From contig NZ_JANHKP010000006.1 of NCBI RefSeq assembly GCF_024497955.1, forward strand, positions 186,001-250,000: a DNA stretch of 64,000 nt. The letters are read 5' to 3'. The notes beneath the pieces were generated by a model, which saw only the letters and a program-made list of their open reading frames with translations, was not told the origin of the DNA and searched no databases. Positions 39,702-48,919 of the stretch are shown here, one piece after another. The DNA comes from Streptomyces sp. C10-9-1. GTDB lineage: Bacteria; Actinomycetota; Actinomycetes; Streptomycetales; Streptomycetaceae. Made by a program: the position numbers and the translations under genes. Numbering within the stretch: position 1 is the first letter of the stretch; every line of letters starts with the position of its first letter.

Positions 39702-40421
39702 ATGGCTGTCCCCGGCTACCCGCCCGTGAGGGTCTCCGCCCGGCTGGACGAGCCGCTCTCCCGCTGGCTCTGGCTGGTCAAGTGGCTGCTGGCACTCCCC
39801 CACTGGATCGTGCTCGTCTTCCTGTGGACGGCGTTCCTGGTGCTGAGCGTGGTCGCGTTCTTCGCGATCCTGTTCACCGGGCGGTACCCGCGGCAGGTGT
39901 TCGACTTCAACCTGGGGGTGCTGCGCTGGTCCTGGCGCGTGTCCTTCTACTCGTACGGGGTCCTCGGCACGGACCGCTATCCGCCGTTCAGCCTGGGCCC
40001 GGAGCCGGACTACCCCGCGCGTCTGGACATCGCCTACCCCGGGGAGCTGTCGCGCGGGCTGGTCCTGGTGAAGTGGTGGCTGCTGGCGCTGCCGCACTAC
40101 CTGGTGCTGGGGGTGTTCCTGGGCGGTGTGCGCGGCACCTGGAGCACGGGGCTGAGCGGTCTGCTGGTCCTGTTCGCGGGGATCGCGCTGGCCGCGACCT
40201 CCCGCTACCCGTCCGGCATCTTCGACCTCGAGGTGGGTCTGCACCGCTGGGCGCTGCGGGTGGCCGCCTACGCGGCACTGATGACGGACGCCTATCCGCC
40301 CTTCCGGCTGGAACAGGGCGGATCGGAGGCGGACGGGGACGGGCCGGGAGCCTTCGAGGCGGACGCGCCCGGGCCTGCCGCGTCCGGACCGGACTGGACC
40401 AAGCCCTCCGGCCCGGTGTGA
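39702..40421 (+). CDS. DUF4389 membrane protein
   Basis: A 239-residue membrane protein. The same module appears twice: PLSRWLWLVKWLLALPHWIV with FTGRYPRQVFDFNLGVLRWS, and LVKWWLLALPHYLVLGVFLG with TSRYPSGIFDLEVGLHRWAL. Each ends in YPPF. This internal duplication with four hydrophobic helices defines DUF4389 proteins, whose function is unknown. AGGAGG at 39688-39693 selects ATG 39702 over an in-frame GTG at 39693. Confidence 0.85.
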   Translation: MAVPGYPPVRVSARLDEPLSRWLWLVKWLLALPHWIVLVFLWTAFLVLSVVAFFAILFTGRYPRQVFDFNLGVLRWSWRVSFYSYGVLGTDRYPPFSLGPEPDYPARLDIAYPGELSRGLVLVKWWLLALPHYLVLGVFLGGVRGTWSTGLSGLLVLFAGIALAATSRYPSGIFDLEVGLHRWALRVAAYAALMTDAYPPFRLEQGGSEADGDGPGAFEADAPGPAASGPDWTKPSGPV

Positions 40422-40461
40422 TGCGGCCGGTTCCGCCGGGCCTCGGCCTTCGCGGCCCGCC

Positions 40462-41310
40462 TCAGCCTTCGCGGCCCGCCTCGGGCCAGTGGACCGGCGG
40501 CGGGGTGGCGCCCGCGGGCGCGGCGGGTGGCTGCGGGACGGCGGCGTCGGGAGCCCCCGCGTCGGCGGCCTCGTCCTCCGGGACCATCGCGCGCGCCATC
40601 AGGGTGGCCCCCGCCACCGCCCCGGGCATCAGCAGCACGGCGACGAAGGGCACCAGGAAGGCGAGGACGAGGGGGACGCCGAAGCCGAGCACGCGCAGCC
40701 GCCGGGCGCGCAGCAGTGCGAGGCGCTCACCGAACGGGACCCCCCGGCGCTGGAGCGCGACCGCCGTCAGCTCCTCGGTGAGGAAGAAGCCCGAGACGCA
40801 GAAGCCGATCACGGGGACCACGGTCTGCCCGGCGACCGGGATGAAACCGCAGGCGAAGAGGATCACCCCGTAGAAGGCGACACGCAGCAGGATCCGCAGG
40901 GAGTCCCGCGCGGAGATCCACAGTTCCCGCCAGAGCGGCAGGCCGGAGGTGGGTACCCGGCCGCCCTCGGTGCGGTCCACCTGCTCGGAGAGCGACTCGT
41001 AGAAGGGCTGGCCGACCAGCAGGGTGACGGCCGTGAAGGTGATCACCGCGAGGAAGAGGCCCAGCGCGAAGAGCAGCGCGGTCAGCGTGCCCCGCAGCAG
41101 GCCCTGCCACGGCGAGGTCCAGTCGTCGGCGAAGGGCGTCGCCCAGGACGTCACGTCGCCGGCGCCGGCGACCAGGCCGGCGAGGGCGGCCGCGTAGAGC
41201 ACCAGCGTCACCAGACCGGGCAGCAGGCCGAAGCCGAACCACCGCCCGTGCCGGAAGACCCAGCGCTGACCCTGCATCAGATAGGAGAAGCCCACCCCGA
41301 GATCACGCAT
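40462..41310 (-). CDS. EI24/CysZ-like membrane protein
   Basis: A 282-residue integral membrane protein starting MRDLGVGFSYLMQGQRWVF with about five hydrophobic segments (WFGFGLLPGLVTLVLYAAAL, LTALLFALGLFLAVITFTAV, VLAFLVPFVAVLLMPGAVAG). The motif LVGQPFYESLSEQVDR is typical of the EI24 family, which includes the sulfate permease CysZ. A transport role is possible, but nothing in the neighbourhood names a substrate. Confidence 0.85.
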   Translation of the reverse strand: MRDLGVGFSYLMQGQRWVFRHGRWFGFGLLPGLVTLVLYAAALAGLVAGAGDVTSWATPFADDWTSPWQGLLRGTLTALLFALGLFLAVITFTAVTLLVGQPFYESLSEQVDRTEGGRVPTSGLPLWRELWISARDSLRILLRVAFYGVILFACGFIPVAGQTVVPVIGFCVSGFFLTEELTAVALQRRGVPFGERLALLRARRLRVLGFGVPLVLAFLVPFVAVLLMPGAVAGATLMARAMVPEDEAADAGAPDAAVPQPPAAPAGATPPPVHWPEAGREG

Positions 41311-41424
41311 GGGCCAAGCCTAAGGGGTGGGTCCTCACCCCCGGTGGCGGAACCGTCCCCGGTGCGTTCGGATCGTGTACCGGTTGCGGCGGCTCCCCGG
41401 CGGGACGCCGGGCCCGGCGGAGCA

Positions 41425-41460
41425 CGCGGCGCCCGCCCGGGGGACCGGGCGGGCGCCGCG
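41425..41460 (-). terminator. Strong terminator after ohr
   Basis: A perfect 16-bp stem (41425-41440 with 41445-41460, core CGCGGCGCCCGCCCGG) with the tetraloop GGGA, lying 15 bp after the ohr stop codon. Confidence 0.8.
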
Positions 41461-41475
41461 GACGGCCGGCCTCCG

Positions 41476-41898
41476 TCAGACGGCCAGGTCGACCGTGATG
41501 TTGCCGCGGGTGGCCTTGGAGTACGGGCACACCTGGTGGGCCTTGGCGATGAGGTCCCGGGCGGTGGCCGGGTCCACCTGCGGGATGGTCGCCGAGATCC
41601 TCACGATGATGCCGAAGCCGTCGTCGTTCCTGCCGATGCCGACCTCGGCGGTGACCGTCGAGCCGGAGACGTCGACGTCCTCCTGGCGGGCGACGACGCC
41701 GAGGGCGCCCTGGAAGCAGGCGCTGTAGCCGGCTGCGAACAGCTGCTCCGGGTTGGTCCCGGAGCCGCTGCCGCCCATGGCCTTCGGCGGGTTGACGACG
41801 ACGTCGAGGCTGCCGTCGTCGGTGGCGACGCGCCCGTCGCGGCCGTTGTGCGCGGTGGCCACGGCGGTGTAGAGCACGTCGGACTGCTGGATGGACAT
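41476..41898 (-). CDS. ohr: Organic hydroperoxide resistance protein
   Basis: A 140-residue OsmC/Ohr-family thiol peroxidase reducing organic hydroperoxides. Both redox cysteines are present: C61 (YSACFQGAL) and C124 (HQVCPYSK). Length and N-terminus (MSIQQSDVLYTAVATAHNGR) are typical. The usual MarR-type repressor OhrR is not adjacent, but a MarR gene lies 1.2 kb upstream beyond a reductase. Confidence 0.93.
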   Translation of the reverse strand: MSIQQSDVLYTAVATAHNGRDGRVATDDGSLDVVVNPPKAMGGSGSGTNPEQLFAAGYSACFQGALGVVARQEDVDVSGSTVTAEVGIGRNDDGFGIIVRISATIPQVDPATARDLIAKAHQVCPYSKATRGNITVDLAV

Positions 41899-41976
41899 GG
41901 AGTCGTTCCTCCTGCTGGTTCGCCGCGACTCGCGCCCACGATCGCGACGGCTGCGCAAGAGCCTAACGGGTGACGC

Positions 41977-42993
41977 TCAGGCCAGGGAAACGATCATCTT
42001 GCCGGTGTTCTCGCCCCGCATCATGCCCGCGAAGGCGTCGTAGCCGCGCTCGATGCCCTCGACCACGGTCTCGTCGTAGGTGAGCTCACCGGAGGCGATC
42101 CAGCCGGAGACGTCGCGGACGAACTGCTGCTGGAGGTGCTTGTGGTCGTTGACCAGCATGCCCTGAAGGCGCAGCCGCTTGCCGATGACCAGGGCCAGGT
42201 TGCGCGGGCCGGGGGCCGGCTCGGTGTTGTTGTACTGCGCGATCATGCCGCAGATGGTGGCGCGGCCGCCGACGTTGAACGAGGAGATCGCGGCCTCCAG
42301 GTGCTCGCCGCCGACGTTGTCGAAGTAGACGTCGATCCCGTCGGGGGCGGCCTCCTTCAGCTGCTCGGCCACGGGGCCCTTCTTGTAGTTGAAGGCCGCG
42401 TCGAAGCCGTACCCGTCGACGAGGAGGGAGACCTTCTCGTCGGAGCCGGCCGAGCCGATCACCCGGGCCGCGCCCTTGATCCGCGCCATCTGGCCGACCT
42501 GGCTGCCCACGGCTCCGGCGGCGCCGGAGACGAAGACGGTGTCGCCCTCCTTGAAGGAGGCGACCTCGAACAGGCCCGCGTAGGCGGTCAGACCGGTCAT
42601 GCCCAGCACGCCGAGGTAGGCGGACAGGGGCGCGAGCTTGGCGTCGACCGCGACGGCGTGCTCGGCGGGCAGCTCCGCGTACTCGCGCCAGCCCAGCCCG
42701 TGCAGCACGTGGTCGCCCACCGCGAAGCCCTCGGCCGAGGAGGCGATGACCTCGCCGACCGCGCCGCCGTCCATCGGGCGGTCCAGCTGGAACGGCGGGG
42801 TGTAGGACTTGACGTCGTTCATCCGGCCGCGCATGTAGGGGTCGACCGAGAAGTACAGGTTGCGGACGAGGATCCGGCCCTCTGCGGGCGCGGAGACCTC
42901 GGCCTCCCGCAGCGCGAAGTCCTCGGGCTTCGGCACGCCGTGCGGACGGGCGACGAGGTGCCATTCACGGCCGGACGTGGGAAGAGCGGACAT
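41977..42993 (-). CDS. NADP-dependent MDR-family reductase (CurA/leukotriene-B4 dehydrogenase type)
   Basis: A 338-residue zinc-free medium-chain reductase. The cofactor Rossmann motif is VFVSGAAGAVGSQVGQMARI; the family markers YFSVDPYMRGRM and VYFDNVGGEHLEAAI are present. These enzymes reduce the double bond of alpha,beta-unsaturated ketones or aldehydes, often as electrophile detoxification. It is divergent from a MarR regulator with an operator-like dyad between them, which suggests MarR control. Confidence 0.92.
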   Translation of the reverse strand: MSALPTSGREWHLVARPHGVPKPEDFALREAEVSAPAEGRILVRNLYFSVDPYMRGRMNDVKSYTPPFQLDRPMDGGAVGEVIASSAEGFAVGDHVLHGLGWREYAELPAEHAVAVDAKLAPLSAYLGVLGMTGLTAYAGLFEVASFKEGDTVFVSGAAGAVGSQVGQMARIKGAARVIGSAGSDEKVSLLVDGYGFDAAFNYKKGPVAEQLKEAAPDGIDVYFDNVGGEHLEAAISSFNVGGRATICGMIAQYNNTEPAPGPRNLALVIGKRLRLQGMLVNDHKHLQQQFVRDVSGWIASGELTYDETVVEGIERGYDAFAGMMRGENTGKMIVSLA

Positions 42994-43029
42994 GGTGCGT
43001 GCCTCCAGAGAGATACTTCAGTACGTGAA

Positions 43030-43059
43030 ACAACCATGCCCCTGGATATTTCATGTTGT
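43030..43059. promoter_or_regulatory. Candidate MarR operator (imperfect inverted repeat)
   Basis: ACAACCATG (43030-43038) and CATGTTGT (43052-43059) are near-perfect inverted arms in a short AT-rich gap between divergent genes. MarR dimers bind such dyads in shared promoters. Specific -10/-35 hexamers could not be assigned with confidence. Confidence 0.5.
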
Positions 43060-43066
43060 CAAGTAA

Positions 43067-43516
43067 ATGGGTACCCTGGTGCCCATGGCCACTCCCGGAG
43101 CAGACCCCCTGACCATCGAGGTCGTCGAACTCATCGGCGCCGTCGTGGCCCGGTACCACGAGGAGTACGAGGAGGCCGCCGCCCAGCACGCCCTCACCGG
43201 AGTGCAGGCGCGGGTCCTGAGCCTCCTCGCCCTCGAACCGCTGCCGATGCGCCGCGTGGCCGAGCGGCTCAAGTGCGAGCCGTCGAACATCACCGGCATC
43301 GTGGACCGGCTGGAGGCCCGCGGCCTGGTGGAGCGGCGTCCGAGCCCAGACGACCGCCGGGTCAAGCTCGCCGGGGCCACCGAGGAGGGCCGCGCCACGG
43401 TCTGCCGCCTGCGCACCTCGCTGGACTTCGCCCGGGAACCGCTGGGAGAGCTGTCGACCGAGGAGCGCACCGCCCTGCGCGACCTGCTGCGCCGGATGCT
43501 CGGCACCCGCGACTGA
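43067..43516 (+). CDS. MarR-family transcriptional regulator
   Basis: A 149-residue regulator (143 if it starts at ATG 43085). The winged helix is LPMRRVAERLKCEPSNITGI, VDRLEARGLVERRPSPDDRR and the wing VKLAGATEEG. It is divergent from the MDR reductase and probably represses both genes until an electrophile or oxidant is sensed. It has a Cys in the DNA-binding helix region (LKCEP), which could be a redox switch, though this position is unusual for OhrR-type sensors. Confidence 0.9.
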   Translation: MGTLVPMATPGADPLTIEVVELIGAVVARYHEEYEEAAAQHALTGVQARVLSLLALEPLPMRRVAERLKCEPSNITGIVDRLEARGLVERRPSPDDRRVKLAGATEEGRATVCRLRTSLDFAREPLGELSTEERTALRDLLRRMLGTRD

Positions 43517-43585
43517 GGCGCCCCGGCGCGACTCCCGCACCGGCCCCGGCAGCACGTCCGGGCCCCGGGCCCGCGCCGTCGCGGC

Positions 43586-44443
43586 TCAGACGCACCACCA
43601 CAGGAAACGCCTGCACGGCGGTGCGTCCGGGGCGGGAGGCGGCGAGGGCGAGGACGAGGCGGACGGGGTGGCCGAGGGGGGCTCGGCCGACGGTGGCGTG
43701 GCGCTCCCGCCGGGGCCGCCCGGAGCCTCCGGCGGTCCGCCGGCCGGTGCGGACGGGGGCCCGTCGGACGCCGAGGGCGCCGCCCCGGCCGGCTCCGAGG
43801 GGCTCGCGGCGCCGGGAGCGGCGGTCGTGGCGGGGGCCCCGCCCGCGGAGGGCCGCGCACTGCCGCCCTCGCCGGAGGGCCGAGCCGTGCCCGTACCGGC
43901 GGGCCGGGGGGCCTCGGAGGAAGCCGCCGGCCGCTCGGCGGCCTTCTCGGGGCCGGAGGCGGACGCCTGGGGGGCCACCGGCTCCAGCGGCTCCGGCGCG
44001 GTGGCGGCGCTCTCCTTCACCCGGGTGGCCGCCCCGTCGCCCGCTCCCCCGGCGGCCAGCTGGGCCAGCCCCAGGAGGCCGGCCGCCAGCACCACGCCCG
44101 ACACCCCCGCCACGGCCGCGCGCCCCCGCCCGCTGCGGGCGGCGCGATGCGCGGGTGCGGCGGCCCTGCGCCCGGCCTGCCGCCGGCCGGAGCGCGCACC
44201 CGGCGGGCGGAGCGGTGCCGCGGCCGGCTCCCCGGGAGCCCGGGCGCCCCTCCCCTCGGGCGCGCCGGCCCCGTCCGGCGGCGGTGCGGCACGGTCGGCG
44301 GGCATGCGGGCCGGGGCGGCGTCCGGGCGCCCCGCGGCGGGTGGTGCGGAGCCGAGGCGGCGGAGCTCCTCGGCGGGGGTGCCGCACCCGGCGCAGGCCA
44401 GAGCTCCGTTGAGGTGCCGTCCGCACGGGTGGCAGTAGTCCAT
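43586..44443 (-). CDS. Zinc-ribbon membrane protein with disordered Pro/Ala-rich exterior (SCO2400 type)
   Basis: A 285-residue protein starting MDYCHPCGRHLNGALACAGC, a four-Cys zinc ribbon. A Pro/Ala/Arg-rich linker follows, then one transmembrane helix (GVSGVVLAAGLLGLAQLA). A long Ser/Pro/Ala-rich external tail ends in the conserved CRRFLWWCV. Streptomyces SCO2400-family proteins have this layout. The function is unknown; the terminal Cys pair may form a disulfide outside the cell. Confidence 0.8.
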   Translation of the reverse strand: MDYCHPCGRHLNGALACAGCGTPAEELRRLGSAPPAAGRPDAAPARMPADRAAPPPDGAGAPEGRGARAPGEPAAAPLRPPGARSGRRQAGRRAAAPAHRAARSGRGRAAVAGVSGVVLAAGLLGLAQLAAGGAGDGAATRVKESAATAPEPLEPVAPQASASGPEKAAERPAASSEAPRPAGTGTARPSGEGGSARPSAGGAPATTAAPGAASPSEPAGAAPSASDGPPSAPAGGPPEAPGGPGGSATPPSAEPPSATPSASSSPSPPPAPDAPPCRRFLWWCV

Positions 44444-44572
44444 GGCCCTCGGAGACTAGGCGGCCCCCGGGAGCGGGAAGCGGGACCGCGGTGAGGATCC
44501 TGTGTGGAATCCGGGCCCCCCTGCACGGCCGCGCGGCCCGCGGGCGGCCCGCGTCCGGGCAGGATGTCGGGC

Positions 44573-45148
44573 ATGGACCACAGCGCCCCCTTCGGACCGC
44601 TCGACTTCCAGCTCGTCCTGCTGCGCCGCATGGCCGACCACCGGCCGGAGCTGGTCGAGGAGGCCCGCCGTGCGCTCGGCGCGGACGCCGCGCGGATGCG
44701 CGAGGCCAACCGCCGCTGGCAGGCCATGGCCCGCTCTCCACGCGGCCGCGGCGCCCTGGCCCGCTACCGCTCGGCGCTGGGGCCACCGCCGGAGGTGGAG
44801 CCGCGCCGCATCGGCGACCTCGCCTGCGAGTCCCTGCGCTGGCCGGTGCCGCTCTGGCCCGGGCTCCGCTTCGAGGTGCTGGCGTCCGCGGGCGGAGGTC
44901 CGGGCGGCAGGGCGGTGTTCAACGAGTGGCTGGTGCGCGCCCCCGGTGAGCCCGGTCCGGTCCTGGGCGGCACCGGGGACCTCACGCCCTGGTCGGCGAC
45001 GGTCGACGAGGTGGCCCGCGCCTTCGCGCCGGCCAGACTCCTCCCGGGCACGGCCCCGACCAGGATGCGCCTGGCCTTCACCGACCCCGCCGACGGCGCG
45101 GAGCGCGTCGCCGACTTCACCTGGGGGCTGCTCCAGCAGGTGGACTGA
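44573..45148 (+). CDS. Conserved protein of unknown function
   Basis: A 191-residue soluble protein, MDHSAPFGPLDFQLVLLRRM to DFTWGLLQQVD. Codon bias strongly supports the frame. ATG 44564 (adding MSG) is an alternative start. No catalytic or DNA-binding motif was recognised; the alternating segment LWPGLRFEVLASAGGGPGGR suggests a beta-rich fold. It lies divergently next to the zinc-ribbon gene. Confidence 0.65.
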   Translation: MDHSAPFGPLDFQLVLLRRMADHRPELVEEARRALGADAARMREANRRWQAMARSPRGRGALARYRSALGPPPEVEPRRIGDLACESLRWPVPLWPGLRFEVLASAGGGPGGRAVFNEWLVRAPGEPGPVLGGTGDLTPWSATVDEVARAFAPARLLPGTAPTRMRLAFTDPADGAERVADFTWGLLQQVD

Positions 45149-45407
45149 CGGCAGCGCCGGGCAGGGGAGGGACGGGCCGCCCGGGACCGCGCGGACCTCG
45201 GCGACGGCGCGGCGCCCTCCCCGTCGCCCCCGCGACACCGCGGCCCGCGACGGACTCCGGATAGTGGATCGACCACCCGATTTCGGGCAAGGTGTGCCAC
45301 GACCGTCCCCCACCGTCCCCCGGAGTCCGTGCGCCCCGGAAGGGCTTCCCGGCCCCGACCGCGGGCCGCACGCCGCGCGCCGGACGGGTCCACAGCCCCT
45401 GGAGTCG

Positions 45408-45890
45408 ATGGTGCAGCCGCGTGCGACCTTCTGCGGCGTCTACGGCCTGGTGCAGGCCACCGTCCTGCTGGCGGCCCTGCACTCCGAGGGCGAGGTGTAC
45501 ACGCCCTTCGCCGACGCGGCGTGGATCCTCGTCACGGCCCTCGCCTCGGTGCTGGCCCACGGCTACGCCCACCACATGGCCGCCCAGCGGGAGCGGGGTG
45601 ACGCGGTGTCCGCCTTCTGGCGGGGGCTGGGCGTCGCGGTCAGGGGGGAGTGGCCCATGGCTGCGGCGTGCCTCCCCACGGTGCTCCTGCTGGTCCTGGC
45701 GGGACTCGGCGACTGGCCGGAGCCGGTCACCACGGCCACGGGGCTGGGCATGAACACCCTGATCCTCTTCGCCTGGGGCGCCCGGACCGCGCTCTCCGTG
45801 GGGTACCGCCGCACCTCCGCCCTGCTCGCGGGCGCGGGCGACGCCGCCATCGGCGTGCTGATCGCCCTCGCCAACGCGGTGCTCAAGTAG
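45408..45890 (+). CDS. Four-helix membrane protein of unknown function
   Basis: A 160-residue integral membrane protein with four hydrophobic stretches (GVYGLVQATVLLAALHS, AAWILVTALASVLAHGYAHH, MAAACLPTVLLLVLAGLG, GMNTLILFAWGARTALSVGY) and a conserved-looking HGYAHH. ATG 45408 follows GGAG at short distance. No family was recognised with confidence. The 250 bases before it hold no gene. Confidence 0.65.
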   Translation: MVQPRATFCGVYGLVQATVLLAALHSEGEVYTPFADAAWILVTALASVLAHGYAHHMAAQRERGDAVSAFWRGLGVAVRGEWPMAAACLPTVLLLVLAGLGDWPEPVTTATGLGMNTLILFAWGARTALSVGYRRTSALLAGAGDAAIGVLIALANAVLK

Positions 45891-46039
45891 CGGGCCCGTC
45901 CGGGCCGACGGCATGCCGCGGGCCCGCCCGGACCGTGCCCGGGTGGGGGAGGCGGGCGCCCGCCCGGCTCAGCTCAGCGCGCGCGCGGCCGCCCGCGGCC
46001 GGACGATGCCAGGAGGTACCGCACTCGGGAGGACTCGCC

Positions 46040-47179
46040 ATGACCGTCAGCCTTGAGCAGCTGCGCCGCTGCCATGTGGCCGTCGACCTCGGAGCCGCGC
46101 GCACGCGCGTGTTCGTCAAGGGCGCCGGACTCGTCGTCGACGAGCCGAGCGTCGCCGCCGTGAACACCCGGACCGGCGCGCTCATCGCCGTCGGCGCACT
46201 GGCCGAGCAGATGACCGGCCGCACGCCCGACTACATCCGGGTCGCCCGCCCCGTCTCCGGGGGCACCGTCGTGGACATCGAGATGGCCCAGCGGATGCTG
46301 CGCCACCTGCTCGGCGAGAAGCTCCGCCGCCAGCTGCGCCGGAAGCCCCGGCTCCGGGCAGCCGCCAGCACCCCCCACGACAGCGACCCGCTCGCCCAGC
46401 GGGCCACGGTGGAGACGCTGGTGGGGCTCGGGGCGCGTCGTGTCGAGCTGGTCGACACCCTGATCGCGGCGGCCGTGGGCTGCGGACTGCCGGTCGAGCA
46501 GCCGACCGCGACCATGATCATGGTGTGCGGTGCGGCGACCACGCAGATCGCCGTCCTCTCCCTCGGCTCCATCGTCACGGCCGAGCGCATCCCGATCGGC
46601 GGCAACGCCATCGACTACGCCGTCATCCAGCACCTCCGCCACCAGCACGAGCTGCTGCTGCCCAGCCAGTCGGTGCGGCCGCTGCAACTGGCCCTGCGGG
46701 GCAACGGCCTGAACGCCCAGGGCCCGGACGTGACCGAGATCCACGGCCGCGACGTGGCGACCGGGCTGGCCCGTTCGGTGCGGGTGGACACGGCCGCCGT
46801 CCGGGACGCGATCCACACCCCCCTGACCTCCGTCATGGACGGCATCGGCAAGGTGCTGCGGGTCTGCCCGCCCGACCTGGTCGCGGACCTGGTGGACCGC
46901 GGGATCATGATGGTCGGCGGGAGCGCCCTGCTGCCGGGGCTGGACCAGATGCTCCGCGACGCCACCGGGATGCCGGTGCAGATCGCCGAACGCCCGGACG
47001 CCTGCACGATCCTGGGGCTCGGGGCGATGCTGGAGGGCCGCATCCGCCCGATGACGCTGGACCCGCTCGCCGACTCGATCCCGGACACGGAGCCGGGCGC
47101 CCGCTCCGCGTTCCCCGCCGACGCCGGCGGAGAGGTGCCGCTGCACACGGCGGCCGACGCGGACGCCGAGGTCCGCTGA
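46040..47179 (+). CDS. mbl: MreB/Mbl-like actin homologue
   Basis: A 379-residue actin-fold protein: phosphate 1 HVAVDLGAARTRVFVKGAG, the interdomain region TATMIMVCGAATTQIAVLSLG and the adenosine segment GIMMVGGSALLPGLDQML. Streptomyces carry an Mbl-like protein besides MreB that acts in spore-wall synthesis. The lower conservation (DLGAARTRVF rather than DLGTANTLVY) fits the Mbl-type paralogue. The insertion around ASTPHDSDPLAQRATVETLV lacks the usual MreB PS/VTEVERRA sequence. GGGAGGA precedes ATG 46040. Confidence 0.85.
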   Translation: MTVSLEQLRRCHVAVDLGAARTRVFVKGAGLVVDEPSVAAVNTRTGALIAVGALAEQMTGRTPDYIRVARPVSGGTVVDIEMAQRMLRHLLGEKLRRQLRRKPRLRAAASTPHDSDPLAQRATVETLVGLGARRVELVDTLIAAAVGCGLPVEQPTATMIMVCGAATTQIAVLSLGSIVTAERIPIGGNAIDYAVIQHLRHQHELLLPSQSVRPLQLALRGNGLNAQGPDVTEIHGRDVATGLARSVRVDTAAVRDAIHTPLTSVMDGIGKVLRVCPPDLVADLVDRGIMMVGGSALLPGLDQMLRDATGMPVQIAERPDACTILGLGAMLEGRIRPMTLDPLADSIPDTEPGARSAFPADAGGEVPLHTAADADAEVR

Positions 47180-47271
47180 CCTCCGGCGGGCCCCTCGGAG
47201 GCCCTTCCTCGCCGGACGGCGGCGCCGGGTCCGGCGCGCCGCCGTCCGAAGCGGCCGGCCTGCTCCGGGCG

Positions 47272-48798
47272 ATGGTCGCCGCCGGGAACGCCCCCTCGCT
47301 CGGGCCCGCCCTCCGCCGTCTCGCGGACGCCGCCGCCGAACTGGGCGGGGCGCGCTACGCCGTGCTGAGCGTCGTCGACCCCGAGCGGGGGCTGGTCGAC
47401 GCCCTGTTCACGGCGGGGCCGGGCGCCGAGGAGCTCCGGCAGGCCGCGCGGCGGCCCGCGGCGGGGGCGGGCCTTGCGGGGCAGCTGCTGCGCAACCCCC
47501 GCCCCGCGGTCCTCCGCGAGCCGACCGACGACCCCCGGGCCTGCGGCCTGGGGGCGGACGCCCCGCGGCCGGGCGGGTTCCTGGGCCTCCCGCTGCGGGT
47601 GGCCCAGGAGGTGTTCGGGAACCTGTACCTCGCGCGGACGGAGGGGGGCGCCTTCGGCGAGGACGACGTGCGGCTGCTGACCGTCCTCGCCGCGCAGGCG
47701 GGCCTCGCGATCGGCAACGCGCGGCTTCAGGAGACCGCCCGGCTGCGGGAGCGGTGGATCGAGGGCGCGGCGGCCGTGACCAACACCCTGCTCGCCGAAC
47801 GCAGCGCGGCCGACGCGCTCACCACCGTCGCGGAGCAGGCCCGGGTGCTGGCCGACGCGGCCGCGGGGGTGGTGCTGACCCCCACGGGGGACGGCGGCAT
47901 GGAGATCACCGCCGCGTCGGCCCCCCGGGACCCGGAGGGGCTGGTGGGCACGACGATCCTGCCCGGTTCGCCGGTCCTGGTACAGCTCCTGGGCGGGGAG
48001 CCGGTGTTCATCGAGGACTCGGCGACCGATCCCAGGATGACGACGGCGGTGCGCACCCGGTTCGGTCCCTCGATGATGCTGCCGCTGCAGAGCGGCGGGC
48101 GGCTGGTCGGCACCCTCGCCCTGCCACGGCGCCGCTACGGCCGCCCCTACACGGAGCTGGAGCGGCAGTTGGCGGCCCGGTTCGCCTCGCAGGCCGCGCT
48201 GGCGCTGGTACTGGCCGGGGCGCGGGCCGACCGCGAGCGGCTCGCCGTCTTCGAGGACCGCGACCGCATCGCCCGGGACCTGCACGACCTGGTCGTCCAG
48301 CGGCTGTTCGCCACGGAGATGATGCTGGAGTCCACCCGGCGCCGGGCCACCGAACCGGTCGCCGACGAGCTGCTGGCCCGCGCGGTCGACGAGCTGGACT
48401 CCACCGTCCAGGAGGTGCGTACGGCGATCTTCGCGCTCCAGCAGCCTCCCGCCGACGCCTCGGCCACCTTCCGCGGCCGGGTGCTGCGGGAGACCGCCGG
48501 TGCCGCCGCGCTCCTGGGCTTCTCCCCCTCCGTCCGCTTCACCGGTGCCGTCGACGCGCTCGTCGGACCCGAGTCGGAGGAGCGGCTGCTCTCCGGGCTG
48601 CGCGGCGCACTGGCCGCCGCCCACCGCAGGCCGGGGGTGTCGCGCATCGAGGTGGAGGTCGACGCGACGGCCGCGCTGCCCTCGGGCGGGGCCGGGGTGC
48701 GGCTGCGGGTGTACGACGACGGGCTGCGCGAGGACGGCACCCGGGGCACGGAGTCGGTGACGCGGGCACCCCGCGCGGAGCCGCACGACGGCGTCTGA
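47272..48798 (+). CDS. GAF-domain histidine kinase with degenerate ATPase domain
   Basis: About 508 residues: GAF 1 (about 10-150), GAF 2 (about 165-310), then a HisKA_3 dimerisation helix with the phospho-acceptor H338 (RDRIARDLHDLVVQRLFATE). This is a DevS/DosS-type layout. The C-terminal HATPase is eroded: the N box reads LRGALAAAHRRPG with no Asn, and the G boxes are reduced to VYDDGLREDGTRGT. Autophosphorylation therefore seems unlikely. It starts 93 bp after mbl; no earlier start codon exists in frame, though LLRAMVAAG suggests the natural N-terminus may lie slightly upstream. Confidence 0.8.
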   Translation: MVAAGNAPSLGPALRRLADAAAELGGARYAVLSVVDPERGLVDALFTAGPGAEELRQAARRPAAGAGLAGQLLRNPRPAVLREPTDDPRACGLGADAPRPGGFLGLPLRVAQEVFGNLYLARTEGGAFGEDDVRLLTVLAAQAGLAIGNARLQETARLRERWIEGAAAVTNTLLAERSAADALTTVAEQARVLADAAAGVVLTPTGDGGMEITAASAPRDPEGLVGTTILPGSPVLVQLLGGEPVFIEDSATDPRMTTAVRTRFGPSMMLPLQSGGRLVGTLALPRRRYGRPYTELERQLAARFASQAALALVLAGARADRERLAVFEDRDRIARDLHDLVVQRLFATEMMLESTRRRATEPVADELLARAVDELDSTVQEVRTAIFALQQPPADASATFRGRVLRETAGAAALLGFSPSVRFTGAVDALVGPESEERLLSGLRGALAAAHRRPGVSRIEVEVDATAALPSGGAGVRLRVYDDGLREDGTRGTESVTRAPRAEPHDGV

Positions 48799-48919
48799 TC
48801 CCCGGGCCGGACCTGTCCCGGCGGGAGGCGCGGGGGCGATGATGCCCCGGGGGCCGCGCGACGGGCGCGGCCCGGTGACGCCGCCACGACGCGGCGACGC
48901 GACGACCGGAGGTCGACCC

